In this document: positions 23,796 to 38,200 of the stretch, in pieces
Numbering within the stretch: position 1 is the first letter of the stretch
Layout of the letters: every line of letters starts with the position of its first letter
Origin: Nectonema munidae
Lineage: Eukaryota; Nematomorpha; Nectonematoida; Nectonematidae
DNA length: 64,000 nt
Direction: 5' to 3'
Assembly: GCA_030549495.1 (NCBI GenBank)
Contig: JAUIRK010000673.1
Coordinates: 1,426,001 to 1,490,000, forward strand
Notes under the pieces: generated by a model
The model's database searches: none
The model's input: only the letters and a program-made list of their open reading frames with translations
What the model was told of the DNA's origin: nothing
Program-made: the position numbers and the translations under genes

Positions 23796-24307
23796 AAACT
23801 AACATAAATCAAAGTATACGAGAAAAGAAAATTATTGCGTTTTTTTGAATATTTCTGTCTACAAATAAAATTCTGACAGCTGTCATAAATAGATCAAGTA
23901 CATTTTTAACAACTGAAACATTTTGTTTCGATATTATATTTTTATTATAATAATCAACAAATTTTCTTAAAAAAAGTGATTTGATTATGTAGTGTTACTT
24001 ATAAAATTTAACAATCGAACATTATAAAAAATATCGCTGCTCAAATATTAAGCAAATAGAGTATTCTTGCTTTTAAAGTGAATAGATAATCAGAATATTC
24101 ATACCCAAATAACTATTTAAAAAAATTTCTTGACTTGAAAAAATTAAAGTTTTCAAATGTTACAAAATGTAGCAAACGTAGTGATAAAGATTAAGTGACT
24201 TTTGTTGAAAAAAAATTCTAAGCGCGAGTCTAACAATATTCATTGATATAAAATTGTAACGATTGAAAACTATTTTAATTTAACTCTAAATGCAAATTAG
24301 ACAGAAG

Positions 24308-24504
24308 CAGTGGTGTAGCCAAAAAAAGTTGATAGAAGGGGCACAATTTAAAAACAAAAAACTTGCGCAACATTATTTATACTTTCTTGATCCTTTCATT
24401 GGAGAAATTTTCGAAAACTGATATCGCATAAGATGCATGGGGGCACCATGCGGTACATAGGAGTGTGGGCACGGCCCCTCATGCCCAGCCTAGCTACGTC
24501 ACTG
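24308..24504. mobile_element. hAT MITE, 197 bp
   Basis: The left end CAGTGGTGTAGCCA and the inverted right end CAGTGACGTAGCTA match at 11 of 14. The flanking 8-mers are GACAGAAG (24300-24307) and GAGAGAAG (24505-24512), differing at one base. There is no coding content. Confidence 0.75.
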
Positions 24505-24803
24505 GAGAGAAGAGAGCTGAATGAGATAGGAGAGCTTAACAAGAGAAGAGGGCTTGAGTGAATGGTTGAGATTTAGCAGAGAAAGCGGAAGAGAAAAACA
24601 GAAGAGAGAGAAAGAGAAATAGAATCATCACTGTGACAAAAGATGAGAAAATTTAGTGGATCATCAACATTTGTTTCCTCAAAAATACTTTTATAGTGCA
24701 TCTGTCAGTATAATTTTTTCATTAATGGAAAAATCTATTTGACGGCCATTTCTGGCTATATGAATCATCTTGTAAATATATATGTATTATAGAAAATTGT
24801 CAT

Positions 24804-26168
<1,365 letters not shown>

Positions 26169-26298
26169 ATGGCTACTTTTTCAAATTTTTCAAACATTCA
26201 ACCTTCAAAAAAAGAAGTCATTCGTAGTATTTGTAAATATAATATTCAACTATGCAGAGAAAGGAAATTTAGGCTGCCTTATTTAGATACACAAACAG
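26169..26298 (+). CDS. DPF2: DPF exon 1
   Basis: ATG at 26169 is the first in-frame ATG and gives [16 protein letters not shown], collinear with the vertebrate N-terminus. It ends in phase 1 (ACAG|GTTTCG) within the conserved DTQTG. Encodes the first half of the requiem N-terminal domain. Confidence 0.85.
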
Positions 26299-29200
26299 GT
26301 TTCGTTATACTTTTAAAAATATTTTTGCGTCTATTTTTTTTCACTCAGAACTCTTTAAAATTTTCCAAATAGTACTTTAATTATTTTAGAAAATAATAAA
26401 TAGAGCTATTCACAATTTATTGCTTTTTGTTTTTAATATAGATTGTAATTTTGTTTGTCCTAATTCTTTTTTTCTATGATCTTTCCTGCCCTCAATTATT
26501 ATTATTAATTCATCCCTTATTTTCATAATCAAAGAGATAAATAAAATCGAGTGTTTTACATCTTATTTTTTTCAACATACTAAAATAATTAACTAAGTAC
26601 AAAAACGTGAAATGAATTATTTGCATGGAAATTTTCTAATATAGCGTCAAACCGTCACTATATAACAGTAAGCACATTAGATACTTTAATGTGACACTAT
26701 TATTAACCTTTATATCTTAAAATTCATTTGGTATACAATCTTTGTATACCATGTGTAACATGAATAAATACTCTTGTTATAGTCCATTGTATTTTTTTCT
26801 TTTGGATCTACTAAAATTCCTTTCCATATTAAACTATTTACAACTAATAACTAATATTAATCTCACTTTTATATTTAATTTTTTGTAAAATAAAAATTAA
26901 TAATAAAATTAGACCATTTTTTAAAAAAGTCAAGCGTAAAGGCTGAATAAATCGACATGTTAACCCATTTAAGGCCAAGCAAACCAGACGATATCTAAAA
27001 AACGCAGATGATTTATATTCAAAGTCATTGAAAAAAGCAGACGAAGATGAAATTACTTATGTTCCAAAATAGGAACATTGGCTGTAAATGGGTTAATATT
27101 CCTACATTTTTTCAATTAAGCCTTTATTGTCGACATTTTAAAAATGAATCGTCTTATTTTTTTAACGAATTAATATCGATCTTTTGTTTTATCGGACACT
27201 GTTGTCCTATTTGCCATAAAAGCTTAGAAGTAGATGACGCTATGAAATTATATTATTAACCCTATTAGTGCTGGGCTAAATTTGTCCGCTAAAGTGCAGG
27301 GGGCGTAAAGTGCACCCCTCTCTTCGGATATTAATAAGTTTTTATAATTTTTTAATGTGATATATACAGGGCAAAAAATTATAATAGCTATTTTTTGTGT
27401 AGCAGTTTTTGACAACTTTGTATAGCAAAAATAAAGAAACTCACAAAATGATCTAACATTTTAATATTTATTTTGCATGCACATTAGAAGATGATTTTAA
27501 AGTCTACACACAAAGTTTTTAGTAAGTTGCTGCTCCTCTTTCTCTTCTGCTTTGCGCTTTTCTTTGCAATTGAGGACGACGATTTTTTTGTTTAAAAAAC
27601 ATTTTACTGCAGGTGCTGAGTTGAAGTGGTGAGTTCTGGGCCTTGCAGGGATATGCGAAGCAAGTGGTCAAGGGTTACTTCGCTAAGGCAGTTGTCTTAT
27701 AATCAAAATTTTTGATACCAAGGCTCATGAAGGAGTCTTCAAGCGCATGTTTTAAGCTTTCGGCATTAGCATGGCTAACATTTTTTAATCGCAAGAACCT
27801 AGTTTGCACACAACCTTGTTCATCAATAAACAAAACAAAGATCACCTCTTTTTCAATCTTGCTAATAACATCAGTGGCACTATCAAGCATCACAGAAAAG
27901 TATTCAGCTTGGACTAAGCTTTGCACAAGTTCATCTTGCATAGTCTCGCCAATACAGTGAGTGAATTCTTGACACTTTGGTTCATTCAAGTATGCCTGGC
28001 CTAACTGTACACCATGACGTAGTTCTAGTTCTGCAATTTTTGGATATTTACTAAACGGCAGTATAGGCTTATGTCTATCAGTTTTCCAACTTTATGCTCC
28101 TCTTCAACAGAAGCAGAGGATACACATCTCCCAATAGGAGTTGACTTGTAGCAGGTTTGTGTTCAAGATTTAAAGCTTTGCCATGCATATCTGACTTTGA
28201 ATGTTTGACAACATTGTCTTTCTTTAAGGCAGTGTTCTTGATGCCTACTATGAAAGAGGGATTAAAATTTCTCAGTGCGTTCACTTTGTCTCATGTTTTT
28301 GACACAAATTACAAGATATTGTGTGCACCATGCCATTTGTCTCTGAGTACTTTAGCCATTCTTTCTTAGGATCAAGATATTTTGCCCATTTTTGAACAGT
28401 ATACAATTTTACACCACTTGTCATTTTGATAGAAACAATTAACATACAAATAAACACTAAAAATAATGTCTTTAAAAAAATGAAACCAATTTAAATAACA
28501 GATAATACCAACTAGCATTAAGTTATTTATAATCAAGGCTATATAGATTGAACAGCTGATCGATCATCACAGTAGCGCACACACACACGATCAGCCAGCG
28601 TAATTGCATCGCAGTGACTACGATGGTCATTTGAAAATTGCATAGCAAAATGCGATGCGATACCGGTTAAATTATACCCTGGATATATATATATTTCAAC
28701 TATGCTGAATTCAGTGTTATCAAAATCAATCAAACCTGTCAAAAAATTGATTTATATTTCACAGCTCATCTCAAATGAGAATTTTTTATTTAAGTAATTT
28801 TATGAAGTTCTTTACACATATATACCCATTTTCAACTATGCTGAATTCAGTGGTGATAATTATTTTTTATGAAAATCATCTAAATGTATCAAAAAATAGA
28901 TTAAAACTGTCAATAAATGAAATAATCTCTGCTAATTATTTTCCTAATTTATTTAATAAACCAACTTTAGGTGTTTAATTCACTAAAAATATTTCATTTG
29001 TCACATCATTTCTTCGATACTTTATAAAGTATGTAATTTTACTATTCATTCTATGATGATCCTTTCTTCGTAGTTCTTCTTTCAATAGAAATTTATTTTC
29101 TGCAATCTGTGTTCGAAAAAACTTTTTTAACGATTTATTTGGAACCGATTTTTTCGCTCTCAAAGAAGAAAAAAAAGTTTATTTAATCACACACACACTA

Positions 29201-32200
29201 ACATGTTACATTTCGAGATTAAAGGAAAAATTTTAAATGATTATACACCCAAGAAATAAAAATTGAAAGAATTATTACAAATGTAGCAATTACGTAGTGA
29301 ACAAGGTAAGTAATTGTTAGCGAAAGAAGTTTTGATACGTTTTTATATTGTACAAGTTCACATAATTTATATAGAGCTGTATTGTTGCTGAAAAATAATG
29401 TAATTTTATAAACTATCGATTGCTTATATTTACTAGTGTTTATTCGATTCATATTTAGATCGTTTTTTTGACATGTGAAGTAAGAATGAATTTCATTATT
29501 TAAGGTCAGCGAGTTCATCAGAGGTCGTGAGCATTGCCTCTCGAATATTTCAAGAACAGCATACACAAGTTGTAATAATAGAGATCAACAACTTTGACAC
29601 ACTGAAATAAAACAAATTTTACACTCGTATGACTATTGTGTTTCAGATTGAAAACAGAACGCATTATTCTTTTTTGTACTGTTGAATTGTCAGTAAGATT
29701 AGATGACCCCACTTCACGATGGTGTAAGATAATAATGGCTGACCCAAAGCTTTATACATTGATATTTTCACATTTGTTGGCAAAAAAGTGTAATTATTAA
29801 ACTTAGAAAGCAAAAAACTCAGCCTGCAGTTTAAAGACTTGATATGATGGTCCCACTTAAAGTTAGAATCAATTGTGAGTCCTAAAAAGTTAAAAAATCA
29901 GCATGTTCTTTTTTCGAATCATTAATTAGTTCAATGAAATCTGATTTCTTATTTTCATTATGAGCAAAAAGCGCGCACTTGCTCCTTTTTCACTTGCATT
30001 GAAAAGTTAGATTTAAGAAAGTGACAGATTTCATTATTGTCGTTGTTTATTCTATTAAGATCAGAAGGGGGTGTGAATGGAAATATAATTTGAATATAAA
30101 TGTAAAGATTGACCATGCAAACAGATAACATGAAATAATTTACCAGATATTTGAAGAATATTATTTATAGTACACATTAGTATATCATATTTAGCTTTCA
30201 AAGATTGGACATTCAAAGATTTTGAATTTCGGCATTGAAGTTCAGCATGTAGTCACACACTGTTTCAGTAGTGAACAAAGTTTGCAGTTAAATGAAAGTT
30301 ATCAATCACATTATTGTCTATTACATCAATCAATCAATGAAAGATAATAAATTATTCGTATTATCATTGGAATATGTTCTAACATTTGTAATTTGTGGTT
30401 AGAACGTATTAAAGGAATTTACGGATGTTAATTTTTGAGATATAGCATCATAATCAACAATCATCAGAAGTATAACAGGTAATACTTTTAACATCTTCAG
30501 ATTTTTTTTACAGATGGCCATTTGTAACTACAAGAGAAATGACCAGTTTCAGACACATTGTTTGTAACACAATTACCACATTTTGACAGAGATTTATCAG
30601 TTTTAGATGGACAGTCATTAATTACATGATCCTTATCAGCGCAATATGCACACATGATAATCGCATATTTTATTGACACTTGCAGATATTTTAAAACCTC
30701 TAAATGCCAAAATTGAGTTCAGAAATGAAACCAGCATTATCGATTCGGTATAAAAACATATTTTTAATATAAAATTTGAAAGAATATTTTATTAGATATA
30801 TTTCTGATAAATCAAAATTTTGATTGACATTTTCTAAAAAGTAGCCATGATTATTGAAAAAATTAGATATATGAAGTGTTGTGCGTTCAAAGCTGTATAT
30901 TTTTATAAATTTTCAAGGGAGTATATAATACAGGCTCTAAGTTATAAGGTTAACTACAGATAATGTCAAAATCTTGCTGAAAAAATTTAATTTTTGATTT
31001 TGATTGTCTGTTTTTGACATCAGAGAGTCATTCAACTACCATGAAAATGATATCAAACGATGCAGCTAGCGATTTTAGGAAAAGTCACGAAATTTGAAGG
31101 GATATGGTTCAGCCAATTTTGTACAATTAATTTTTTAGTAAACGCACGTCAGCACTAATAGGGTTAAAAGATTTAATTACTTTTTTTTGTATTAAATTTT
31201 ATTTTAAATTAAATTTATTCCTTTTAACGGTAAACCTGAAATATCTGTAACTTCAGACGACTTATCAAAATGCGCGTTATAGCCAGCAGAGACCTATTCC
31301 TGTACTATTGGCTTAATGTAATCCAGCCCCAGATCTAGATATCTAATGAGAATCTTCCTTGCCTGCCATCTTTATACTTCCTCCTTTTTTACGAATAATT
31401 TATTTGATAGGAATCGCTCAAGCAAACTGCGATTTGTGGCGAAATTGTGATGAAATGCATGTAAATCAAGACGGCTCGATCTCCTTTGAGCGTAAGCCTT
31501 GGAAAAAGTCAAAGCCAGTATTCCTCAGTGAACTTCAATATCCAAAACGTTTTTCTTCTTTCCTTTATTTTTTTCATCACCTATTCACCTGACATATGTT
31601 TGCCTGCCGTGTAGTTTTGCTGAAAGGTCTTCGTGGGAATTTATCGGAAAGGGTTAGGTTAATAAAAAATTAGTTCCCCCTTTCTCTTGAATCAAATTCT
31701 TTAATCTTGCTTCAAAAATTTGAGCAAGTAAAAAAGTTAATTTCCAATAAAAAATTTATTTCAATTATAGAGTATCTAAATAAATGAATGTCAGAATCTG
31801 AAAGATCTTAAGATTGATCTCTATACTTTATACGACAAAAGTTAACGTAGAAGTTATTGAACAAATTTTGACAGCTTATATAAGGAAACAAGCATTTTTG
31901 ATTGTGGCAAAAGATTAATTTCGATAAAAGATAATTTTTAGAAAGTATTTTTTGATTGAAGGAATAATTAGATAAATACTACCAAAGTTCCTTTAATGAT
32001 ACTGGCTTCTTATTGAAAGGGCGTTCTAATTAGTGCAGAAAACCATTCTTAGAATAGTGGTGTAGCTTTAGCGATAAAAATAGATGATATATACACGTAT
32101 ATTTATTTAAAAATAAGTTACTTTTTAAACATTTGCTTTATATTTCGGTGTATGGGTGGAGGACGTTTTAAGTCTTCTTTAACAACGACAAAAAGTGCAC

Positions 32201-35200
32201 CTTTTGATCTTGTGGTATTTTGTTATAGGGAAAGGCTGAGAACCCCTGAAATATGAATATGAACGATATTCCTCTTTTCGAATATAAATAATATATTTTA
32301 TTTTAGCTAGAATAAAGTCTATTTTATTGAAGGTTCTAAAAAATAAATATTTAGTAAGTGTAGTCAAAGGAAGGACGGGTGCTATTTTTTTTTGGAAAAG
32401 TTCATTAAATTAGGGAATTTTGTATATTGATAAATTCTTAAACGTTAACTTCATTTGTAATGTGTATGGTAGTTGTGCTTCACAAAATTTACATGCCTGA
32501 CAAATTCATATATTTATTATGGTATATACAATTTTTTACGGATTGTATACCTTCCAACCAGTGGCGGTTCTAGATTTTCAAAAGTGAGGGGGCTAAACAA
32601 GGGCCAAGTTTTTAAATCGATATTTTTTTTACAAATTTTGCAATTTACCAAATACATATGTTTTGCTTTTTTTTCTTTGAGTTATTCCAATGAATTTTCA
32701 TAATTTTTGAAAAATTTAATTTTTTAGCTTTGTATTTACAATCACTGAAACACTCCAAAAATAAAAAATGTTTATTTATAAAAAACAAATTTGAAATTTT
32801 CAATGCAGCTTAATTCGACCATGTCGACTATCAAATTCATCAACAAAATTCTCTAGATTAATTTTTTCAGCATAAAATTTTTTAATTAAGAGTAAAGCAA
32901 TATCACTCATATATATATATATATATATGTCATGGAATTTCTGAGAAAAGTTTTAACTAATTTGATTTTTGAAAAACTTCTCTCACATATAACTGGTAAG
33001 GCTACAGATATAAGGAGTAACTTGTACAAACAATCGAATACAGCTTTATATGAATGTGAGAAAATCTACTAAAGATGATAGTGATTTTGATTCCTTTAAA
33101 AATAACTTTTTTACTAATGCTATTTCATTATGCAAATCGTTAACATTCACAGAGTAAGTAGTTGAAACCGTTTTAAATATTCTTCACATAAAAAAGTTTC
33201 ACTTTCTGGACACAGTGCTGAAATACCATAGAAAATGCGTCTGGACTCTTTAGAAAATCGTCGGTCTAATTTAAGCAATTGAGAATTTTGTTGATAGTTT
33301 CAATGTAGTTGTTTTCTGAATTAAACCTCTGTCCAGTTGGTTCTGACACAACAAAATCATCATACTTTATAGCTCTTTTACGTTTTTGTGTTTTAATTTG
33401 GTTGATGCTGCACAATTGACAAACTTTTCTCACTTTATCACTATATTAAAGGTTCAAATCTGTAGATTTTAAATCAATAAACATTTGGCGAAGACATTGA
33501 ATTAAGTTCACAGTTTTTCCAAGGTGTGCTTGCTTAGTTTGTAATTGTTCGGATACTTTTTGAATCTTACCGAGAATATCCGGAAAAAAATCAATAAACA
33601 AATTCTACATCAATTTGGGCAATTAAACCACGGGCAGTAACAGCTCGAGCGCCAGTATGATCAAATGAAATGTCCATCTAAAAGCTTTATCAGACAATCT
33701 AAGCACTCAAGTGCATTCTTAGAAGATGTTGCTCGACACCACCATCTTGTGTCACTTAAATGCTGCAGTTCTTTTATTTATCTTTGTGGATACATTTCTT
33801 TTTGAATACGATGAAATTTTTTATGAACTATTGGGTTTGATCATAGAGCTGTTCTAAAAAACTGAAAAAATCATTTGCTTCTCTTACAAATTTTTCAATA
33901 TTCACCAAAACTTCTATGACAATAACAATGAACATAAAAAGCAAAAGGAGCTTTATCGCGAATTTTTTTCTGAAATCCATTAACTTCACCTTTCATTACT
34001 GAGGCTTCATCAAATCCCAAACCAACAAGAGAGTTTTTATAATCTAAGCCCAGTTCTTCTAACCCCTTCAAAATAGCATTAGAAATGGATTCTGCATTTA
34101 ACATAGTCATTTGAGTAAAAGATATACAACTTTCTTCAATGCATTTTGATGCTTCATCATCATATCTTACAACTAAAGCCAACTGTTCCGCTTTGCTAAC
34201 ATCTTTTGCTTCATCTGCTTGAACAGAAAAATATGGACAAACTTCCTGCCCTCCCCTCCCTTAAAACCGCCATTGTTTCCAACGTCCCATAGGTTTAAAA
34301 AATAGATGATGCCAATCGGTTAAAATTGGCACCGTTTTAATAGAATCGCCTATGTTTCAGCCTTTGGTAAAGTGGAAACGTATGTGTGTGATTCTGCTAG
34401 CAAAGAAAGTTCTCTAGATGGAATAGACAACAAATATATGTTTACGCTTAAAGACGAAGCAAGCCATCAACAGCAGCACTCGACATCAACGAATGTCCTC
34501 GCCTTGACGAAAGATTACGACTCCTCTTTGTTGAGTGTCGGAAAGAAGGGGGAAGTGTCGACAACTTCTTCCCTCACAACCAGCACTCTTTACTTCCAAA
34601 ACTTCAATGAGGATTCCAAAGACAGCATTGACACGATTGACGATGACAACGACACGGACTACATTTGCAGAAGAACTTCCAGCAACAAGCCCCCTTCTAA
34701 GAAAAGAGTAAGATTTCTTTTTTTCTTCCTTTCCTCATTAATCCGTTATTGACCATAGTCGACATATGTCGACTTTACAAAAATGTGAATCGTCTGCTTT
34801 TATTAATGCTTTTTAATGCAAATCTTCTGCTTTATACTAGATATCGTCTGATTTTCTGGTCGTTAACGGGTTAATTAACGATATCTTTGAAATGTTAATG
34901 AAACCCGTAAACGGAAAAACCTCTTGTGAAAAATACACTCTTTACTGATTTGGAGTTATTTGGATCTGTATTATTATTTGATATCAGTCTTGAAACTTTT
35001 ATATTAGATAACGCGCTATCTCAAAAAAATCGCTAATTTCTTCGTATTTATCAAATGTTAGCTTTAAAAAATTAAAATCTCATTTAAGCGTCTGCTCTGC
35101 CTACTTTACTGCTCTATTTTAAGTTCCTTACCAATAGCAGTAAATTTCATTTTTTCATTTTAGAAAAAAATCATTCGATAGGGTCTTTTATAATTATTGC

Positions 35201-38200
35201 TAAGTCCTTCTCTATTGAAAAAGATTGTTCATTATAATGTTTTGAATTACTTTTGTAAAATAGCATTATTCTCCATTTTTCAGTAGGAAAAACAATTTTT
35301 TGAAATAATTCTAGTTGTTTATCTAAATGAAGCGAAACAAAATATGCTATTTAAAAGCTAAATTGGAGATAGAAATGAGTTGAACAAATAGTATATAATA
35401 AAATAAGGTGCAACAATGAGTGAGTTTTTTTAAGAAATCAAAAAAGAAGGGAAAACATGAAACTTTGATAGGAAAGAAAAGGATAGACAAAATCTTCACA
35501 ACATATTATTTTTCTAAAGATCTGTAAGAAATTTATGTAAAGATCTATAAAAAAGTATAATCATGAAAAATATTGCCAAGAACAAAACTTTTATACCAGA
35601 TTCACATTTATTATTATATACTTGAAACAATAAATATAAATCAAAAGTAACTTTAATAATATAGATCTCAAATGTGAAAATTAAAACAAGAGAGAGAAAA
35701 ATAAACCATTTTGGTTTAAATGGTTTATATATCTAAAATTTAATTAAATGGTTTGAATATCTAAAATTTTCCATTTAAATTTTTTGGCATCAATGATATT
35801 AAACTAAAACGATGAATAACTTTATCTCTGCGGGCCGTAGTTTGCCCACCTATGAGCTAGACGTTAAATGTGTCATGAAAGATGGAAAATTGCCAGACTA
35901 GTTTCTGCATTAAGAATATGTATCATCTCTGCCTAAAACACGGTCATAATTTTCTCCATTATAAAATCATTGCACTGTTAGTCTTTTATTTTGAGTAATA
36001 ATATTTCTAGCAAAATACTAGAATTAAACAGATCATCAGTATCTGAGAAAAACAGGGTTTTTGAATGAAATGTATTTTGACTATTTAAATAATGAAATAA
36101 GTTTCACCTCGGAAAAATTTTGCGTAAGAATCGTCGACTTAGACATGATGAAAGGTGGGAAATGATTCACACTTTTACAAAATTTCTCAATTTCTTTAAC
36201 CCATTAAGTACCATAGAAATCAGACGATATATAAAAAAAACTCAGACGATTTATATTCAAAGTCATTGAAAAAAGCAGACAAAGATGAAATTACTTATGT
36301 TCCCAAATGGGAGCATTGGGACTTAATGGGTTAATACAATCTAAAGATTAAACAAATTGGAAATATATTGTATAGTAGTCTTCGTTTAACCACCACAATA
36401 ATCTGACGATATCTAAGGTAAAGCAGAAGATTAAAATGCATAATTAAGGTCTACTTTGGTAATTAACGGGTTAATTAGAATTTTTAACAGGTTGGAAAGT
36501 TCACTTAGAACCTTGGCTTAGAGCAGCCATTTGAAAACTAAGAAGGCGCCAACTTTTATGAAGGAGGGCACATATAGTTTAGCCAAATTTTAGCTTCATA
36601 AAAATATTTTAAAACTCCATTTTTTGATCTTAGCATTACTTTTTATATTTATGTTTAAATCATTTCAAATCATTACGATTTTATTGTCAACTTTTTTAAT
36701 TACAGATAGATTATTATTGAGATTTAGATTTATCTTTTTTATTTTAATTATTTTCTTGTTACTTTACCAAACCAAAGATAAGCTCTACGCTTTTATATTA
36801 TATTTTTAACAGATAAATAAAGTTAAAACATTTATTAAATAATGCATAGATTTAATATCTTTCAAAAACCCAGACAATAATGAACATTGAAAAGCTGTTA
36901 CAACTAAAAATCGGACGCATTTTTATGAGGATAAGAAAAGAAGACATAGCGAAGATCTTGTTTCGGGCTTCTGCACGGGTAATTCATTCAAAGATGGATA
37001 ATGCATACGTCATAGGAGTTCAAGACATTTTGCATCTAAATTTGTCATTCCCTACCGAAAAGCTTGAGCTCAGTTTTCTGGGCATCGATTCCAAGTCCCA
37101 AACTAACTTTGACTTGAGCATCATCTTCATCATTAGAGCAATCGTGGCTACTTTTTTATTGAATCCATCTCTTTCCATAGACTGGCTCCTCCTAAAGCTT
37201 TCTTTACAGCATCCTCCTTCTTTGTCTTTTCTAAAAAGCACAGGGCCGAACTGACGGAACCTTTCATGGTTGCCGTTATTCTCCATGCCTCTTCATTTTT
37301 AGTTTTGTTTTTGAGACTAATGTCCAATAATATTTAAGCGTGGTGATCTAGGAATAGAAATAGGCTTAATCCGGAGGACGAAATGAGAGTTGCTCTCTTT
37401 AGTTACTTTTTCCATGATTGAGAGTTTCTCTCCTTGATCTCATTAAAATATTTTTGATTTTTAAACTTTTTACACATGCATGACTATATAGTTAATTGTT
37501 ACTAAAAATTGAATTGTTTGTTTTCTGCTCATGGAAAATCTTATTGTGGACTAAAATGGCTCAAGCGTTAATGTTACGGTTAATCGATTGAAAGCGTAGT
37601 GAAATGCTGTATTTTAGTGAAAGAAGTTTACTCTTTGATATAGACGAGACAACGAAAGCCAAGAACAGCAAACCTATCACTGAACAAGGATGAAGTGGAG
37701 ATGATGAAATCCTCTTCTGCAATTAATATAAGCAATGTAACCATGTCTAACGATGATGCAGAAGATGAGAACAAGAAGTATTCTTGTGAAATCTGCTCTC
37801 AGCGTTACAAAACGCGTGCGGGCCTCGTCTATCATATGGGTCACGTGCATGCTGACGGAAAGTCTGATGTCAACACTTCACCGCAACCAATCCCAGCCTC
37901 TTTTCCCCTAGAGTCCACAGTTGATACGATTTCTCGCAACGATAGCGTCAAGAGTGCTAGTGATATAGCCTTTTGCGATTTTTGCCTAGGAAATGCTTCA
38001 GAGAATAAGAAAACGAGACTTCCCGAAGGCCTTGTTTCGTGTGGGGAGTGTGGGCGTTCGGGACACTTCTCTTGCCTCCACTTCACTCAAAACATGGTGA
38101 GTAGTGTTTCAAAGTATTCTTGGCAGTGCATAGAGTGCAAGTCTTGTGGTGTTTGTGGAACTTCTGAAAACGACGTAAGAACTTTTTAACTCCACTTTTA

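Larger units (their letters stand above)
21690..24115 (+). repeat. Long interspersed repeat, copy A (two nested insertions)
   Basis: This stretch matches 50558-52590 read on the minus strand over most of its length. Shared phrases include TTTAAAATAGAGTGTAT, CTTCCAGCGAAAATATTTT, TGAAGTAGTCTACCAGGCAC (copy B has the match with small changes), GGCAGGTTGGTTGAGATGAT and TAGATCAAGTACATTTTTAA. It contains a tRNA-like stretch at about 23058-23125 with a B-box-like ATTCGATCC. Copy A has two insertions absent from copy B (21941-22514 and 23435-23795) and lacks about 0.5 kb present in copy B. No reading frame is shared, so it is a non-coding element of unknown class. Confidence 0.7.
27256..31167. mobile_element. 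Composite TTAA element (family 3) with nested hAT and LINE
   Basis: The left end TTAA-CCCTATTAGTGCTG (27256-27273) and right end CAGCACTAATAGGG-TTAA (31150-31167) are perfect 14-bp inverted repeats between TTAA duplications, a piggyBac-type signature. A 413-bp relative at 57737-58149 has the same left end and the same internal tandem repeats but neither the hAT nor the LINE. The 3.9-kb length therefore comes mainly from later insertions: a hAT transposase (27675-28380, -) on one side of the tandem repeats and a LINE (about 29219-30700, -) on the other. All of it lies in DPF intron 1. Confidence 0.75.

Noticed and set aside
30497-30679. CCHC knuckles as a retrovirus-like gag
   Set aside because: No LTRs, protease or integrase nearby; the adjacent RT tail is of LINE type, so LINE ORF1 fits better.
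31520-31525. Donor CCA|GTATTC for DPF exon 2
   Set aside because: It would leave phase 0, but exon 3 enters with two bases of a split codon; CTCA|GTGAAC at 31528 gives the correct phase.
36880-37286. Extra exon of DPF
   Set aside because: The six-exon model already closes in frame and matches the family without it; no matching splice sites are needed here.
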